64,000 nt of DNA from UBA9611 sp965237595 (GCA_965237595.1 CBDEFY010000004.1:124001-188000), one strand, 5' to 3'. Counted from the stretch's first letter, positions 8,463 through 17,556 are shown. A program made the numbers and translations. Notes: generated by a model from the sequence alone, not told the origin.

Positions 8463-8921
8463 GTGACTACTCAAGCGTCTTTTTTGACCGAGGAAATGCG
8501 CCGACAGGCCATTGGGCAAAAGAGCGCGCCCCGCACCATAGACGTGGAGAAAGGCGCCATCGTCAAGTTCGCCGAGGCCATTGAAGACGACAACCCGGTC
8601 TTCAACGACGAGATGGCGGCCCGGGAGAGCCGCTACGGTGGACTTATCGCCCCGCCCACCTTCTTACGTTCCGTGGGCGTTGACCGGCCAACTTACCCCT
8701 TTGACATGCCCTTCACGCGGTTGCTGGACGGCGGAAGCGATTGGGAATATTTCCACCCGGTTCGGGCTGGCGACCGCATTACGGCAATCTCTGAGATAGC
8801 CGACATCAACGAGCGCACCGGGCGGATGGGCCTCATGATTATTACCTCCATCGTGGTGACCTACCGCAACCAGTTTGACCAGGTTGCCGCGGTCCAAACC
8901 AGCACCTCTATCCGATATTAG
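8463..8921 (+). CDS. MaoC-like (hotdog) dehydratase, N-terminal-type domain
   Basis: A 152-residue hotdog-fold protein similar to the MaoC N-terminal/FAS1-dehydratase-like domain: VEKGAIVKFAEAIEDDNPVFND followed by the YGGLIAPPTF motif and a central HPVRAGDRI loop. These domains act in (R)-enoyl-CoA hydration, usually as the non-catalytic half of a pair. GTG 8463 is preceded by AGGAGG; the longer frame upstream has no ribosome site. It is 26 bases before a second MaoC protein, the usual two-subunit arrangement. Confidence 0.8.
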   Translation: MTTQASFLTEEMRRQAIGQKSAPRTIDVEKGAIVKFAEAIEDDNPVFNDEMAARESRYGGLIAPPTFLRSVGVDRPTYPFDMPFTRLLDGGSDWEYFHPVRAGDRITAISEIADINERTGRMGLMIITSIVVTYRNQFDQVAAVQTSTSIRY

Positions 8922-8947
8922 CCCGCCAGGGCAACGGGAGCCTGGGT

Positions 8948-9376
8948 ATGGCCGAACAGGTTTACTGGGACGATGTACGAGAGGGGACGGAATTGCCGCC
9001 CCTGGTGAAAAACCCCACCACCCAACAATTGGTGAAGTATGCCGGCGCCTCCGCCGATTACTACCAGATCCACTACGACAAAGACTTTGCCAAGAACAAC
9101 GACTTGGAAGACGTGATTCTTCACGGCGCCCTGAAAAACGCCTTCCTCGGCCATCTGGTGACCAAGTGGATGGGAACCCAGGGCGACCTGAAGCGCCTGG
9201 CCTGCCAGTACCGGGGCATGGACATTCCGGGGAGCCCGGTTACCGGCAAAGGCGTGGTTACCCGCAAATACCAAGAGCAGGGCGCCAATCTGGTCGACTG
9301 CGAGATTTGGCTCGAAAACAAGGACGGTGAGAAGACCACCCCCGGATCGGCAACGGTTGCCCTTCCCCTGCGTTAG
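8948..9376 (+). CDS. MaoC-like (R)-enoyl-CoA hydratase, catalytic-type subunit
   Basis: A 142-residue hotdog protein. It carries the hydratase-2 signature in the form AGASADYYQIHYDKDFA (~37-53), with the Asp and His that activate water, and a later ILHGALKNAF helix. With the preceding MaoC protein it should form a heteromeric enoyl-CoA hydratase acting on an acyl-CoA. The two SDR genes downstream would oxidise the resulting 3-hydroxyacyl-CoA, so the cluster resembles a split multifunctional beta-oxidation enzyme. Confidence 0.82.
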   Translation: MAEQVYWDDVREGTELPPLVKNPTTQQLVKYAGASADYYQIHYDKDFAKNNDLEDVILHGALKNAFLGHLVTKWMGTQGDLKRLACQYRGMDIPGSPVTGKGVVTRKYQEQGANLVDCEIWLENKDGEKTTPGSATVALPLR

Positions 9377-9486
9377 GCCATCGGTCAATTCCCTTAGCCT
9401 CGTCAAGAATCAGCAAGTTAGCAACAATCGGCGGCTTAGGCTGCCCAAAATCGATCCAAGTTCGATCTAAGTTCAGGGAGGCATAA

Positions 9487-10407
9487 ATGGCGGAAATGTT
9501 GAACGGCAAAGTGGCCATCGTCACCGGCTCGGGCCGTGGCATCGGGCGCGGCGTCGCCATGTTGATGGCTGCGGAAGGCGCCAGCGTGGTGGTCGTTGAC
9601 CCCGGCGTGAATGTGGACGGCAGCGGGTCAGACACCTCGGTGGCAGCCCAAGTCGTGGATGAGATAAAGGCCGCCGGCGGCAACGCCGTTCCCTGCATGG
9701 AATCGGTGACCACCATGGAAGGCGGCGAGAAGATTGTCCAGACCGCCGTGGAGAATTTCGGCAAGCTGGATATCGTCGTCACCTGCGCCGGCATCCTCCG
9801 GGACCGCATGATATTCAACATGACCGAAGAGGAATGGGACGACGTCATCGCCGTTCACCTCAAGGGCACCTTCACCGTGGTGAAGAATGCCTGCATCCTG
9901 ATGCGCCAGCAACGCTCGGGTTGCATCATCACCTTCAGTTCCGAATCGGGCCTCATTGGCAATTCGGGACAGGCCAACTACGGCGCGGCCAAGTCGGGCA
10001 TCGCCGGGTTCACCAAGGTGGTGGCCAAGGACATGGGCCGGTACGGGGTAACCTGTAATTCCATCGCCCCCAGGGCCAGCACCCGCATGATCGCCGACAT
10101 CCCCGGCAGCGCCCGCGAGATCCGGGCGCGCAGTGGCGTGGCCCCCCTCTCCGCGGAGGAAGAACTGGCCAACTTGGACCCCGGCCACATCGCGCCCTTC
10201 GTGTGCTACTTGGCCACCGATTTCGCCGACAACATCAACGGCCAGACCTTCTTGGTCTACGGTGACTCCATATCGTTGGTGACCCAGCCGAGGCCTCAAA
10301 AATCTGTCTACGAGCCCTCGGGCACCTGGGACCTGGAAAAGCTGGCACCCATGGCCCGGGACATCCTCACCAAGGATATCTATAATCCGGCGCCGGCCAG
10401 GGAGTAG
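9487..10407 (+). CDS. SDR-family 3-hydroxyacyl-CoA dehydrogenase-like protein (copy 1)
   Basis: A 306-residue short-chain dehydrogenase resembling the dehydrogenase domain of peroxisomal-type multifunctional enzyme 2. It has TGSGRGIG (13-20), an Asp-containing VVVDPGVNVDG loop that favours NAD, catalytic S152, Y165 and K169, and a C-terminal extension beyond the usual 250 residues. AGGGAGG lies before ATG 9487. It shares almost the whole length with the SDR at 10900, including identical stretches such as the NMTEEEWDDVIAVHLKGTF segment, so the two are tandem paralogues separated by one small gene. Confidence 0.88.
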   Translation: MAEMLNGKVAIVTGSGRGIGRGVAMLMAAEGASVVVVDPGVNVDGSGSDTSVAAQVVDEIKAAGGNAVPCMESVTTMEGGEKIVQTAVENFGKLDIVVTCAGILRDRMIFNMTEEEWDDVIAVHLKGTFTVVKNACILMRQQRSGCIITFSSESGLIGNSGQANYGAAKSGIAGFTKVVAKDMGRYGVTCNSIAPRASTRMIADIPGSAREIRARSGVAPLSAEEELANLDPGHIAPFVCYLATDFADNINGQTFLVYGDSISLVTQPRPQKSVYEPSGTWDLEKLAPMARDILTKDIYNPAPARE

Positions 10408-10415
10408 GTCCGGGC

Positions 10416-10847
10416 TTGGCTGCCGATAATTTTTCTGGCACCTGGCGGCTGCTGGAGTGTTACGGAAAGTGGTCCGACGGCCGCATCACCTATCCCTATG
10501 GCAAAGAACCCACCGGCCTGCTGATGTACGACGGCCACGGCAGCTTCTCCGGCCAGATAGCGGCAAGCGAGAGGCCGGCATTCCAATCGGGCAATCTGCT
10601 GAAAGGGACTGCCGAGGAGATAAAAGCAGCGTTCGAGGGATACATCGCCTACTACGGGACCTACGAGGTGGACGAGGCGAACAGCCAGATGACCCATCAC
10701 GTAGAGGGCAGTGTGTTTCCCAATTGGATCGGCGAAGTCCAGACTAGAAATTACCAGTTTGAGGGCGAGAGATTACGGCTGAACACTCTGCCCATAAAAG
10801 GGGCCAAGGCCGATCTAACAGTGACCCTGCTGTGGGAGCGGGCCTAA
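10416..10847 (+). CDS. lipocalin-like domain protein
   Basis: A 143-residue protein starting at TTG 10416, nine bases after the SDR stop. The pattern F-S-G-T-W-R-L-L, followed by PYGKEPTGLLMYDGHGSFSGQI and a C-terminal YQFEGERLRLNT strand, matches the Lipocalin_5-type beta-barrel family common next to oxidoreductases. It probably binds a small hydrophobic molecule. It has no signal peptide and is therefore cytoplasmic. Its place between two paralogous SDR genes suggests the same pathway, but the ligand is unknown. Confidence 0.7.
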   Translation: MAADNFSGTWRLLECYGKWSDGRITYPYGKEPTGLLMYDGHGSFSGQIAASERPAFQSGNLLKGTAEEIKAAFEGYIAYYGTYEVDEANSQMTHHVEGSVFPNWIGEVQTRNYQFEGERLRLNTLPIKGAKADLTVTLLWERA

Positions 10848-10899
10848 GCCCCACCGCAATTTAATACCGGCGATTTAATAACTAAATGGAGAATCTCTG

Positions 10900-11820
10900 A
10901 TGGCTGACCTGCTTAAAGACAAAGTCGCGATAGTAACCGGCTCGGGCCGTGGCATTGGGCGTGGCGTCGCCAAGCTGATCGCTGCTCAAGGGGCCAAGGT
11001 CGTGGTGGTCGACCCGGGCGTCAACGTGGATGGCACCGGCGCCGATTCGTCTTTCGCCCAACAGGTGGTGGACGAGATTAAGGCCGACGGCGGAGAAGCG
11101 GCGGCTTCCCTGGAGTCGGTGGCTACCATGGCCGGCGGTGAAAAGATTATTCAGACCGCCCTGGACAGCTTCGGCAAGCTGGACATTGTGGTCACGGTGG
11201 CCGGCATCCTCCGGGACCGGATGATTTTCAACATGACCGAAGAGGAGTGGGACGATGTTATCGCCGTTCACCTCAAGGGGACCTTCTCCATCGTAAAGAA
11301 CGCCAGTGTGATCTTCCGGCAGCAGCGGTCGGGCCGGATAATCACCTTTAGCTCCACCACCGGGTTGTACGGCAACTCGGGACAGGCCAACTATGGTGCA
11401 GCCAAGGACGCAATTGCCGGCTTCACCCGTGTGGTGGCCAGGGACATGGGCCGCTACGGTGTGACCGCCAACGCCATCTCTCCCAGCGCCGCCACCAGGA
11501 TGATAGGCAGCATCCCGGACGACGCCCGGGCCCTGCGCGCCGCCCGCGGCATCAGCACCGGCGCGGCGCTTACGCTCCGCGGTGAGGCCGAAGACGTTGC
11601 CCCCATGGTCGCTTGGCTGGCTTCCGACGAAGCGGCCCACGTCAACGGCCACATCTTCCACGTCACCGAGGGTCTGGTCACCCTGCTCAATGAGCCGGAG
11701 CCGGTAAAGACCATCCAGAAAGACGGCATCTGGACCGTGGAAGAACTGGTACGGGTGTTCCCGGTAACCATCGGCATTGAGCTGGTCAACCCGGCGCCCA
11801 GTCAGGTCCAGAAAGAATAA
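10900..11820 (+). CDS. SDR-family 3-hydroxyacyl-CoA dehydrogenase-like protein (copy 2)
   Basis: A second 306-residue SDR with the same motif positions as copy 1: TGSGRGIG at 13-20, S152, Y165 and K169. The proteins differ mainly in the substrate-binding loop after the active site (residues ~185-230) and in the C-terminal tail. This suggests a tandem duplication followed by substrate divergence. GGAGAATCTCTG precedes ATG 10900. Same operon direction as the MaoC pair. Confidence 0.88.
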   Translation: MADLLKDKVAIVTGSGRGIGRGVAKLIAAQGAKVVVVDPGVNVDGTGADSSFAQQVVDEIKADGGEAAASLESVATMAGGEKIIQTALDSFGKLDIVVTVAGILRDRMIFNMTEEEWDDVIAVHLKGTFSIVKNASVIFRQQRSGRIITFSSTTGLYGNSGQANYGAAKDAIAGFTRVVARDMGRYGVTANAISPSAATRMIGSIPDDARALRAARGISTGAALTLRGEAEDVAPMVAWLASDEAAHVNGHIFHVTEGLVTLLNEPEPVKTIQKDGIWTVEELVRVFPVTIGIELVNPAPSQVQKE

Positions 11821-11880
11821 CGGTTCGCCGTACGCCGGGGACCGGCAGGCCCGATTTTTTCATCGGCAGAGGTTCAACGA

Positions 11881-13032
11881 ATGATCCGCAACTTTTCCGC
11901 TTCTTACGCTGGCCACGTGATAGACGAAGATATCGGGCTTGAGGGAACGCCAGCCAATGACCGGTGGTACACCAACGAACAATTGGTTCAGACTTTCGAC
12001 TGGGCCCTGGACATCTCTCAGCACTTGGAGAAACTGGGGTTTCAAGAGTTTTGGATGGCGGAGCACCATTTCCAGCCGGAAGGGTACGAAGCCATCCCTA
12101 ATTTATTAATGCTCGGCCTCTATCTTTCCACCCAGACCGAAAAGCTGAGGTTCGGCTGCGGGTTCAACATCGTCCCAATGTGGCATCCCCTTCGCCTGGC
12201 TGAAGACTTCGCCATGGCCGATGTCCTGAGCAAGGGCCGGATCATCTTCGGCGTAGGGCGCGGCTACCACACCAGGGAGGTGGAGACCTTCGGTGCGCCG
12301 ATGCTGGACTCCGACGCCAACCGGGAGCTATTCGAAGAGCAGGTGGAGGTCATCGTCAAGGCCTTTACCCAAGAGACCTTCTCGCATCAAGGAAAGCACT
12401 ATCAACTGCCTCCGGAGGTCCCCTACCGGGGTTATCAACTGAAGGAGCTAACGCTGGTGCCCCGTCCGGTGACCCAGCGAGTGGACATCTGGCAGCCTCT
12501 GGTCAGCGCCAACCCCAAAGGGATCGACTTCATGGCGCGGATGGGCATAAAGCCGTTGATTGCCAATAATCCGGCCTCGGCTCTGGAAGAAAAGCTGCGG
12601 ATGCTCCAAGAGGCCCGGGCCAGCTATGGAAGCGAGTTGGGACTGGGCGAAGAGGTGGCTCTGGGCTTCCGAGTCTTCATCGCCGAGACCAAAGAGAAAG
12701 CGATCGAACAGGCCCGTCCCTATTTCGAAGAGGCCATGAAGTTCGCTGGGCCCTTGGGCATGATGGCCCTCACCCCCGAGCAGAACGCCTCGGTGGTCAA
12801 CAAGGGCCGGACGCCCGGAGTCGCTCTTCCCACATTGGAGGAAGCGGTGGAGGCCGGGTCCTGGCTCTGCGGCCCTGCGGAGTCAGTCGTCGAGCACTTC
12901 AAGGGGATCGAGCAGAAATACCCAGGGGTGGAACGGGTCAACATAGGTGCGGTGATGGGAATGCCCCTGGAAGTCTTCAAGAACCAACTGAGCATCATTT
13001 CCGAAGAGGTGATGCCCGCGTTTAAGGGCTAG
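11881..13032 (+). CDS. LLM-class flavin-dependent monooxygenase
   Basis: A 383-residue luciferase-like monooxygenase, longer than the F420-type protein at 7263 and closer to the two-component FMN-dependent group: WALDISQHLEKLGFQEFWMAEHHF near residues 40-63 and the LSKGRIIFGVGRGY strand. The reaction is likely oxygenation with reduced flavin supplied by a reductase not visible here. It follows copy 2 of the SDR by 60 bases on the same strand and closes the acyl-CoA cluster. It converges with dgt. Confidence 0.87.
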   Translation: MIRNFSASYAGHVIDEDIGLEGTPANDRWYTNEQLVQTFDWALDISQHLEKLGFQEFWMAEHHFQPEGYEAIPNLLMLGLYLSTQTEKLRFGCGFNIVPMWHPLRLAEDFAMADVLSKGRIIFGVGRGYHTREVETFGAPMLDSDANRELFEEQVEVIVKAFTQETFSHQGKHYQLPPEVPYRGYQLKELTLVPRPVTQRVDIWQPLVSANPKGIDFMARMGIKPLIANNPASALEEKLRMLQEARASYGSELGLGEEVALGFRVFIAETKEKAIEQARPYFEEAMKFAGPLGMMALTPEQNASVVNKGRTPGVALPTLEEAVEAGSWLCGPAESVVEHFKGIEQKYPGVERVNIGAVMGMPLEVFKNQLSIISEEVMPAFKG

Positions 13033-13058
13033 GCGCGCCGGTCGAATAGAGGAACTTC

Positions 13059-14174
13059 TCACTCCGCAGGGACGTTGTGGAAGGCCCCTTGAGTGATGCC
13101 TGGTTGCAGCTTCTCCGCTTGGCGGATGGCGAAGTGGTCGGTCATCCCGGCCACGTAGTCCACCGCAGCCCGTTCCGGGTCTGTGCCAGGGCCGAAGTAG
13201 GGCGGCGGAATCTCCTCGGCGTTCTCCACGAAGTAGTGGTAGAGCAGTTTCACCACATCCCGTCCAACCTCCGACTGCCGAGTCTCGCTCAGGGGTAGGT
13301 AGAGGTTCTGAAACATATATTCCCGCAGTTCCACCATCGCCTCGCGGGCTTCCGGGTCCATGCCGATCGCTGGCTTTTCCCCGAGCTCCGGATTGTCAGC
13401 GTTTGGCCCATCTGGCAACCCGGAGGCGGGCCAAGACGCCCGGACTATGCCGGTGACCAGAGAATTGATTCGTTCGGAATGGGTCGTCCCCAGCACCCGG
13501 TTGGCCCGTTTCGGAAGGTCCTCCACCTTTAGCATGCTGGCCCGGATGGCGTCGGCGATGTCGTGATTCAAGTAGGCGACCGAGTCGGCCACACGCAGGA
13601 TCTGGGCTTCCAGGGTCAGGGAATCTTCCAGTTTGACGTCCAAAAAGTCTCCCCGCGGTTTGGAGTGGGAGATTATCCCCTGGCGGACCTCCCAGGTGAG
13701 GTTCAATCCTCCGCCGTCTTTGGCCAACTGCTCCACGATGCGTAGACTCTGGGCGCTGTGGGTGAAGCCCGGCGAGTAGATCCGCTCCAGCGTCTCTTCG
13801 CCCAGATGACCGAAGGGAGTATGGCCCAAGTCGTGGCCGTAGGACATGGCCTCGACCAGGTCCTCATTCAGGTTCAAGGCCCTGGCGATGGTCCGGCCGA
13901 TCTGGGCCACTTCCAGGGTGTGGGTCAACCGGGTGACGTAGTGGTCGCCGGAGGGGGCTAGAAAGACTTGTGTCTTGTGCTTCAGACGACGAAAGGCGTT
14001 GGTGTGGATAATCCGGTCCCGGTCGCGCTGAAACTCGGTGCGCAGGGGCGAGGGAGGCTCAGGCCGCTCGCGCCCCAATGACCGGCTGGAACGGCTGGCG
14101 TATGGAGAAAGGTTCTCTTCCAGGGCTTCCAGCCGCTGTCGCACCCGCAATTCCTCCACCGGCCCCGTATCCAT
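13059..14174 (-). CDS. dgt: deoxyguanosinetriphosphate triphosphohydrolase-like protein
   Basis: A 371-residue HD-domain protein that would cleave dNTPs to deoxynucleosides and triphosphate. Metal ligands are visible as H85 (RLTHT), H114-D115 (YGHDLGHTPFGH) and the later ADSVAYLNHD aspartate. The N-terminal FRRLKHKTQVF segment is characteristic of the Dgt type 2 group. Length is typical for the short bacterial form. It is preceded by a small conserved-looking gene and plsC on the same strand. Confidence 0.9.
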   Translation of the reverse strand: MDTGPVEELRVRQRLEALEENLSPYASRSSRSLGRERPEPPSPLRTEFQRDRDRIIHTNAFRRLKHKTQVFLAPSGDHYVTRLTHTLEVAQIGRTIARALNLNEDLVEAMSYGHDLGHTPFGHLGEETLERIYSPGFTHSAQSLRIVEQLAKDGGGLNLTWEVRQGIISHSKPRGDFLDVKLEDSLTLEAQILRVADSVAYLNHDIADAIRASMLKVEDLPKRANRVLGTTHSERINSLVTGIVRASWPASGLPDGPNADNPELGEKPAIGMDPEAREAMVELREYMFQNLYLPLSETRQSEVGRDVVKLLYHYFVENAEEIPPPYFGPGTDPERAAVDYVAGMTDHFAIRQAEKLQPGITQGAFHNVPAE

Positions 14175-14221
14175 CTATCCTCCCAACTCCGTCAGCATGT
14201 CCCTGGCCTCAGTGCTGGGCC

Positions 14222-14440
14222 CTAATCCTTGAGGGGGATGGTGCCCCACGTGATTGAACCGGAGTCGTTGGAGAGCCCTTTTTCCTGGGCCATCTCGCGA
14301 ATGGAGAGCAGCGTCGAGTTGACCTCCGGGGTCAGGAAGACCCAGTCCGGCTCCTCGGGGATCCAGTATGGGGAATTGATGCGCACCACTTGATTTTCGT
14401 TGGCGTTCAAGTAGATGCCGAATTTGGATGCTTGCTGCAT
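14222..14440 (-). CDS. small protein of unknown function
   Basis: A 72-residue frame beginning at ATG 14440 with GGAG six bases upstream. It is acidic to neutral, with no membrane segment or signal peptide, and contains the phrase PYWIPEEPDWVFLTPEVNST. I do not recognise it. Support for it being real is the good ribosome site and its fit between plsC and dgt on the same strand (38 and 47 bases apart). Confidence 0.55.
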   Translation of the reverse strand: MQQASKFGIYLNANENQVVRINSPYWIPEEPDWVFLTPEVNSTLLSIREMAQEKGLSNDSGSITWGTIPLKD

Positions 14441-14478
14441 AAATCTCTCCGAGACCCGGTCTCAACTCCGCTGTTAGT

Positions 14479-15162
14479 TTAACTTGCCCGTCCAGCCGGT
14501 TCCTCTTTGGTCTTGGTGCCATAGACGCCGCGAAGCTCCGGCGGCAATTGATTGGCGATGCGGCCCATCACCATGTCCAGCATGCTAGACATCACTGCTT
14601 TGCTGGGTTTCCCGTCAATCACCGGCAGGGTGAAAGGAGGACCGATGCTGGCCGTCATCTGGCGGAATGGGAAGGGGATGCGCCAGAGGGGAAATTTCTG
14701 AGTGCCCGTGACCGCGACCGGCAGGATGGGCGCTTGTGACTTCAATGCCAGGTATACAACCCCAGGCATTCCCTTCTGGAGGGTGCTGTCCGGGCTGCGG
14801 TGCCCCTCCGGGAAGACCACGACGGCCCGGTCGCGCTCAAGATTCTGCATCAGGACCCGCACGGCGTCAATCCCGGCGCCGGACCGGTTGAAGGGTGAGA
14901 CGTTGAACGCCTGCATGCAGAACCGGGATATGGGGTTTCTGAACAGTTCCTGCTTGCCGATGAAGAACAGCGGCCTAGATATGGCAGCCACTAACAGGGG
15001 CGGGTCGTTTGAGGATATGTGGTTGCAGATAACAATCAGCGGGCCGTACCGTGGAACGCACTCTGCCCCGGCAATCTCCAAGCGGCCAAATGCCCGGAAG
15101 CAGAACTGCGCCAGCTGGTGTCCGAAGCTGTAGAGTAGCTTGGTGTCTTTGGATCTGCTCAA
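14479..15162 (-). CDS. plsC: 1-acyl-sn-glycerol-3-phosphate acyltransferase
   Basis: A 227-residue membrane-associated acyltransferase that adds the second acyl chain to make phosphatidic acid. Motif I is N-H48-I-S-S-N-D53 (HX4D), motif III is F-P-E-G-H (117-121), and the PILPVAVTG strand follows. The start is TTG 15162, overlapping the cmk stop, so it is translationally coupled to cmk. The cmk-plsC order is a familiar arrangement in many bacteria, which supports both calls. Confidence 0.9.
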   Translation of the reverse strand: MSRSKDTKLLYSFGHQLAQFCFRAFGRLEIAGAECVPRYGPLIVICNHISSNDPPLLVAAISRPLFFIGKQELFRNPISRFCMQAFNVSPFNRSGAGIDAVRVLMQNLERDRAVVVFPEGHRSPDSTLQKGMPGVVYLALKSQAPILPVAVTGTQKFPLWRIPFPFRQMTASIGPPFTLPVIDGKPSKAVMSSMLDMVMGRIANQLPPELRGVYGTKTKEEPAGRAS

Positions 15163-15962
15163 CGGCCTTTAGCCCAGGCAACAATCTTTTGCACAACCTG
15201 CTCGATGCTGAGGGCGTCGGTGTTCAGTTGCCAGGCGTCCTTTGCCAGCATTAGGGGGGAGTCGTCACGGCTGCTGTCTATCTCGTCCCGGGCCAGGGTC
15301 TCGCTCAATACCGTCTCCAAATCGATTGCTTGCCCTCGGTCTCCCATCTCCTGCCAGCGTCTCCTGGCCCGGACCTTTGCCAGCATTAGGGGGGAGTCGT
15401 CACGGCTGCTGTCTATCTCGTCCCGGGCCAGGGTCTCGCTCAATACCGTCTCCAAATCGATTGCTTGCCCTCGGTCTCCCATCTCCTGCCAGCGTCTCCT
15501 GGCCCGGACCTTGGGAGAAGCGGTAAGGTAGACCTTGAGGTCGGCATCGGGGAGGACGACGGACCCGATATCACGGCCAATCATGACAATCTTGCCTTGG
15601 GCGGCAATCTGCTGTTGCTGGGCCACCAATTCTCTGCGCACCGGCGAGGCCTTGGAAACCACCGAAACATTGCCGTCAACTGAAGGGTCCCGGAGCTCCG
15701 GCCCCAGGGGGTGGCCGGCAACCGACACCCGGTTGCCTTCGCCGCCCACCAAGCCCACCGGGTTCGTCCGGGCTAGTTCGCCCAGAGAGGCCGCGTCTTC
15801 AACGGGGATGCCGGAACGCAGGGCCAGCCAGGTGATGGCGCGGTACATGATGCCGGTATCGAGGTAGGCAAAGCCCAGGTCTCGGGCCAATTTGCGCCCC
15901 ACCACTGTCTTCCCGGCGGCTACGGGGCCGTCGATGGCGATTACGCTGACTCCGCGGACCAA
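15159..15962 (-). CDS. cmk: cytidylate kinase with an internal 45-residue tandem duplication
   Basis: This gene encodes CMP/dCMP kinase (P-loop GPVAAGKT at 12-19, then YLDTGIMYRA and the IGRDIGSVVLPDADLKVYL segment). The normal protein is about 220 residues; here it is 267 because a 135-bp segment is exactly repeated in frame. The repeat covers the LID and C-terminal core, from VRARRRWQEM through RDDSPLMLAK. This region carries the arginine-rich LID and the R-D-x-x-D-S-x-R motif that contacts substrate, so a second copy would probably disturb folding unless tolerated as a loop. Start is a TTG at 15962. The duplication is either very recent or an assembly artefact. Confidence 0.88.
   Translation of the reverse strand: MVRGVSVIAIDGPVAAGKTVVGRKLARDLGFAYLDTGIMYRAITWLALRSGIPVEDAASLGELARTNPVGLVGGEGNRVSVAGHPLGPELRDPSVDGNVSVVSKASPVRRELVAQQQQIAAQGKIVMIGRDIGSVVLPDADLKVYLTASPKVRARRRWQEMGDRGQAIDLETVLSETLARDEIDSSRDDSPLMLAKVRARRRWQEMGDRGQAIDLETVLSETLARDEIDSSRDDSPLMLAKDAWQLNTDALSIEQVVQKIVAWAKGR
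15239..15512. repeat. exact 135-bp tandem duplication inside cmk
   Basis: Bases 15239-15373 and 15374-15508 are identical, and identity runs on four bases more to 15512. CCTT occurs at both starts and again at the end of the second copy, the footprint of replication slippage between 4-bp microhomologies. I compared the two copies base by base and found no mismatch. Confidence 0.93.
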
Positions 15963-16144
15963 TTGCTCCCTCTATGCGGTGTTCTGCGGTGTGACCGCTA
16001 CGCACCGGCATTATACACCGCAGCCCAGGACTCTTGACCTTGCGGTTATCTGAGGAGGGGTATTAGCCCATATTTCCCAGTTAGGATAACAGTGTGATGC
16101 GGTATATAGGCAACGTTCTTGCTTTTGTAGTCGTCTCATGAACT

Positions 16145-16168
16145 TTTCACCAACATCTCGGCTATAAT
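16145..16168 (+). promoter_or_regulatory. possible transposase promoter (-10 element)
   Basis: A consensus TATAAT lies at 16163-16168, about 57 bases before the transposase ATG. The -35 region is poor (no clear TTGACA), so this is tentative. A related but mutated sequence occupies the same place in the decayed element at ~17900. Confidence 0.35.
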
Positions 16169-16224
16169 ACATTCATTAGAATAGTAAGATTCTTCAGATA
16201 GCGTAACAACCCCGGAGGCACCTG

Positions 16225-17556
16225 ATGGGTGACGGCGACAAAACCCCTCTCCGGCTCCAGTTCAACCCCAAAGTCCGTCTGGAGTTTCACGGTGCCACCA
16301 TCACTTCCGATGCCGGACTCTTGCCCATTCGAGAGCTGGATGATGCCCTGGGCCTTACCCATATTGCTGCCGACTATCTCCAGGAAAGCCGCTCCGGTCG
16401 CAACATCCGACACCACCTCGTCCCGCTGCTCAGACAGTCCATCTACAGCCGCTTGGCCGGCTACGATGACACCAATGATGCCGAACGCCTTTCCCAAGAC
16501 CCAGCCATGAGAGTCGTCGTGGGCTGGCAAGGATCAGACCGGAACGCCGCCAGCACCAACACCGTGAGCCGCTTTGAAACTGAAACTCTGACCCAACAGG
16601 ACAACCTGCAGGGGCTGGCACGAATGAATCCCCAATGGGTGGAAGATGCTATGGCCCATACTCCACACCAGCGAGTGATTCTGGACATGGACAGCTCGGA
16701 GAGTCCAGTGCATGGCCATCAGGAGGGTGCCGCCTACAATGGGCACTTCGAGTGTGTCTGCTATCATCCCCTCTTTCTATTCAACCAGTTCGGCGATTGT
16801 GAAGGAGCGACGCTACGCCCCGGCAACGTCCATAGCGCCGAGGGCTGGCAGGAACTCCTTGAGCCGGTGGTGAAAAGATACCAGAGGAAGGGACGGCGGC
16901 TGTTGTTCCGGGGTGATGCCGCCTTTGGCAAGCCAGAGGTGTACGAGTACTTGGAACAAGAGATGATTGGGTACGCCATCCGGCTTTCAGCTAACGCGGT
17001 ACTTCAGAGAGAAATCGCGCACCTGCTGGTACGACCTGCCGACTGGTCTTCCAGGAGGCCGATCGTCTCCTACTACGACTTCACTTACCAGGCCCAGAGC
17101 TGGAGTATTTCCCGGCGAGTAGTAGCCAAGGTGGAGTGGCATCAGGGGGAGTTATTTCCCAGGGTAGGCTTCATCGTGACCAACCTGAGCTATCCACCCA
17201 AAGGCATAGTCCGCTTTTACAATGGCCGTGGCACAGCGGAGCAGTGGATCAAGGAGGGCAAGTACGCCCTGAACTGGACCAGACTGTCCTGTCACAAGTT
17301 CGTGGCCAACCAGGCGAGGCTATGGCTGTTCGTTCTGGCGTACAATCTGGGAAACTTCATGAGAAGGTTGGCTTTGCCGGAGGATATGAAGCATTGGACT
17401 CTGACCAGTCTTCAGACTAGGCTGATCAAGACGGGTGGGCGACTGGTACGCCATGCCAGGAGGATGGTGTTTCAGCTTGCCGAGGTGCTGGTGACCAGGG
17501 AAATGCTCACCGGGATACTAGAACGGATCAGCCGGCTTCGGCTGGCACCTGGCTAG
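16225..17556 (+). CDS. IS1380-family transposase
   Basis: A 443-residue DDE transposase. The N-terminal LEFHGATITSDAGLLPIRELD segment and the DDTNDAERLSQDP motif are characteristic of IS1380 proteins. The DDE residues are likely the Asp in VILDMDSSESPVHG, the Asp in LLFRGDAAFGKPEVYEYLE and the Glu in GRGTAEQWIKEGK. The frame is intact and full length, so the element may be active. Part of its coding sequence (16811-16916) reappears inside a DinB gene at 48182-48269. Confidence 0.9.
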   Translation: MGDGDKTPLRLQFNPKVRLEFHGATITSDAGLLPIRELDDALGLTHIAADYLQESRSGRNIRHHLVPLLRQSIYSRLAGYDDTNDAERLSQDPAMRVVVGWQGSDRNAASTNTVSRFETETLTQQDNLQGLARMNPQWVEDAMAHTPHQRVILDMDSSESPVHGHQEGAAYNGHFECVCYHPLFLFNQFGDCEGATLRPGNVHSAEGWQELLEPVVKRYQRKGRRLLFRGDAAFGKPEVYEYLEQEMIGYAIRLSANAVLQREIAHLLVRPADWSSRRPIVSYYDFTYQAQSWSISRRVVAKVEWHQGELFPRVGFIVTNLSYPPKGIVRFYNGRGTAEQWIKEGKYALNWTRLSCHKFVANQARLWLFVLAYNLGNFMRRLALPEDMKHWTLTSLQTRLIKTGGRLVRHARRMVFQLAEVLVTREMLTGILERISRLRLAPG

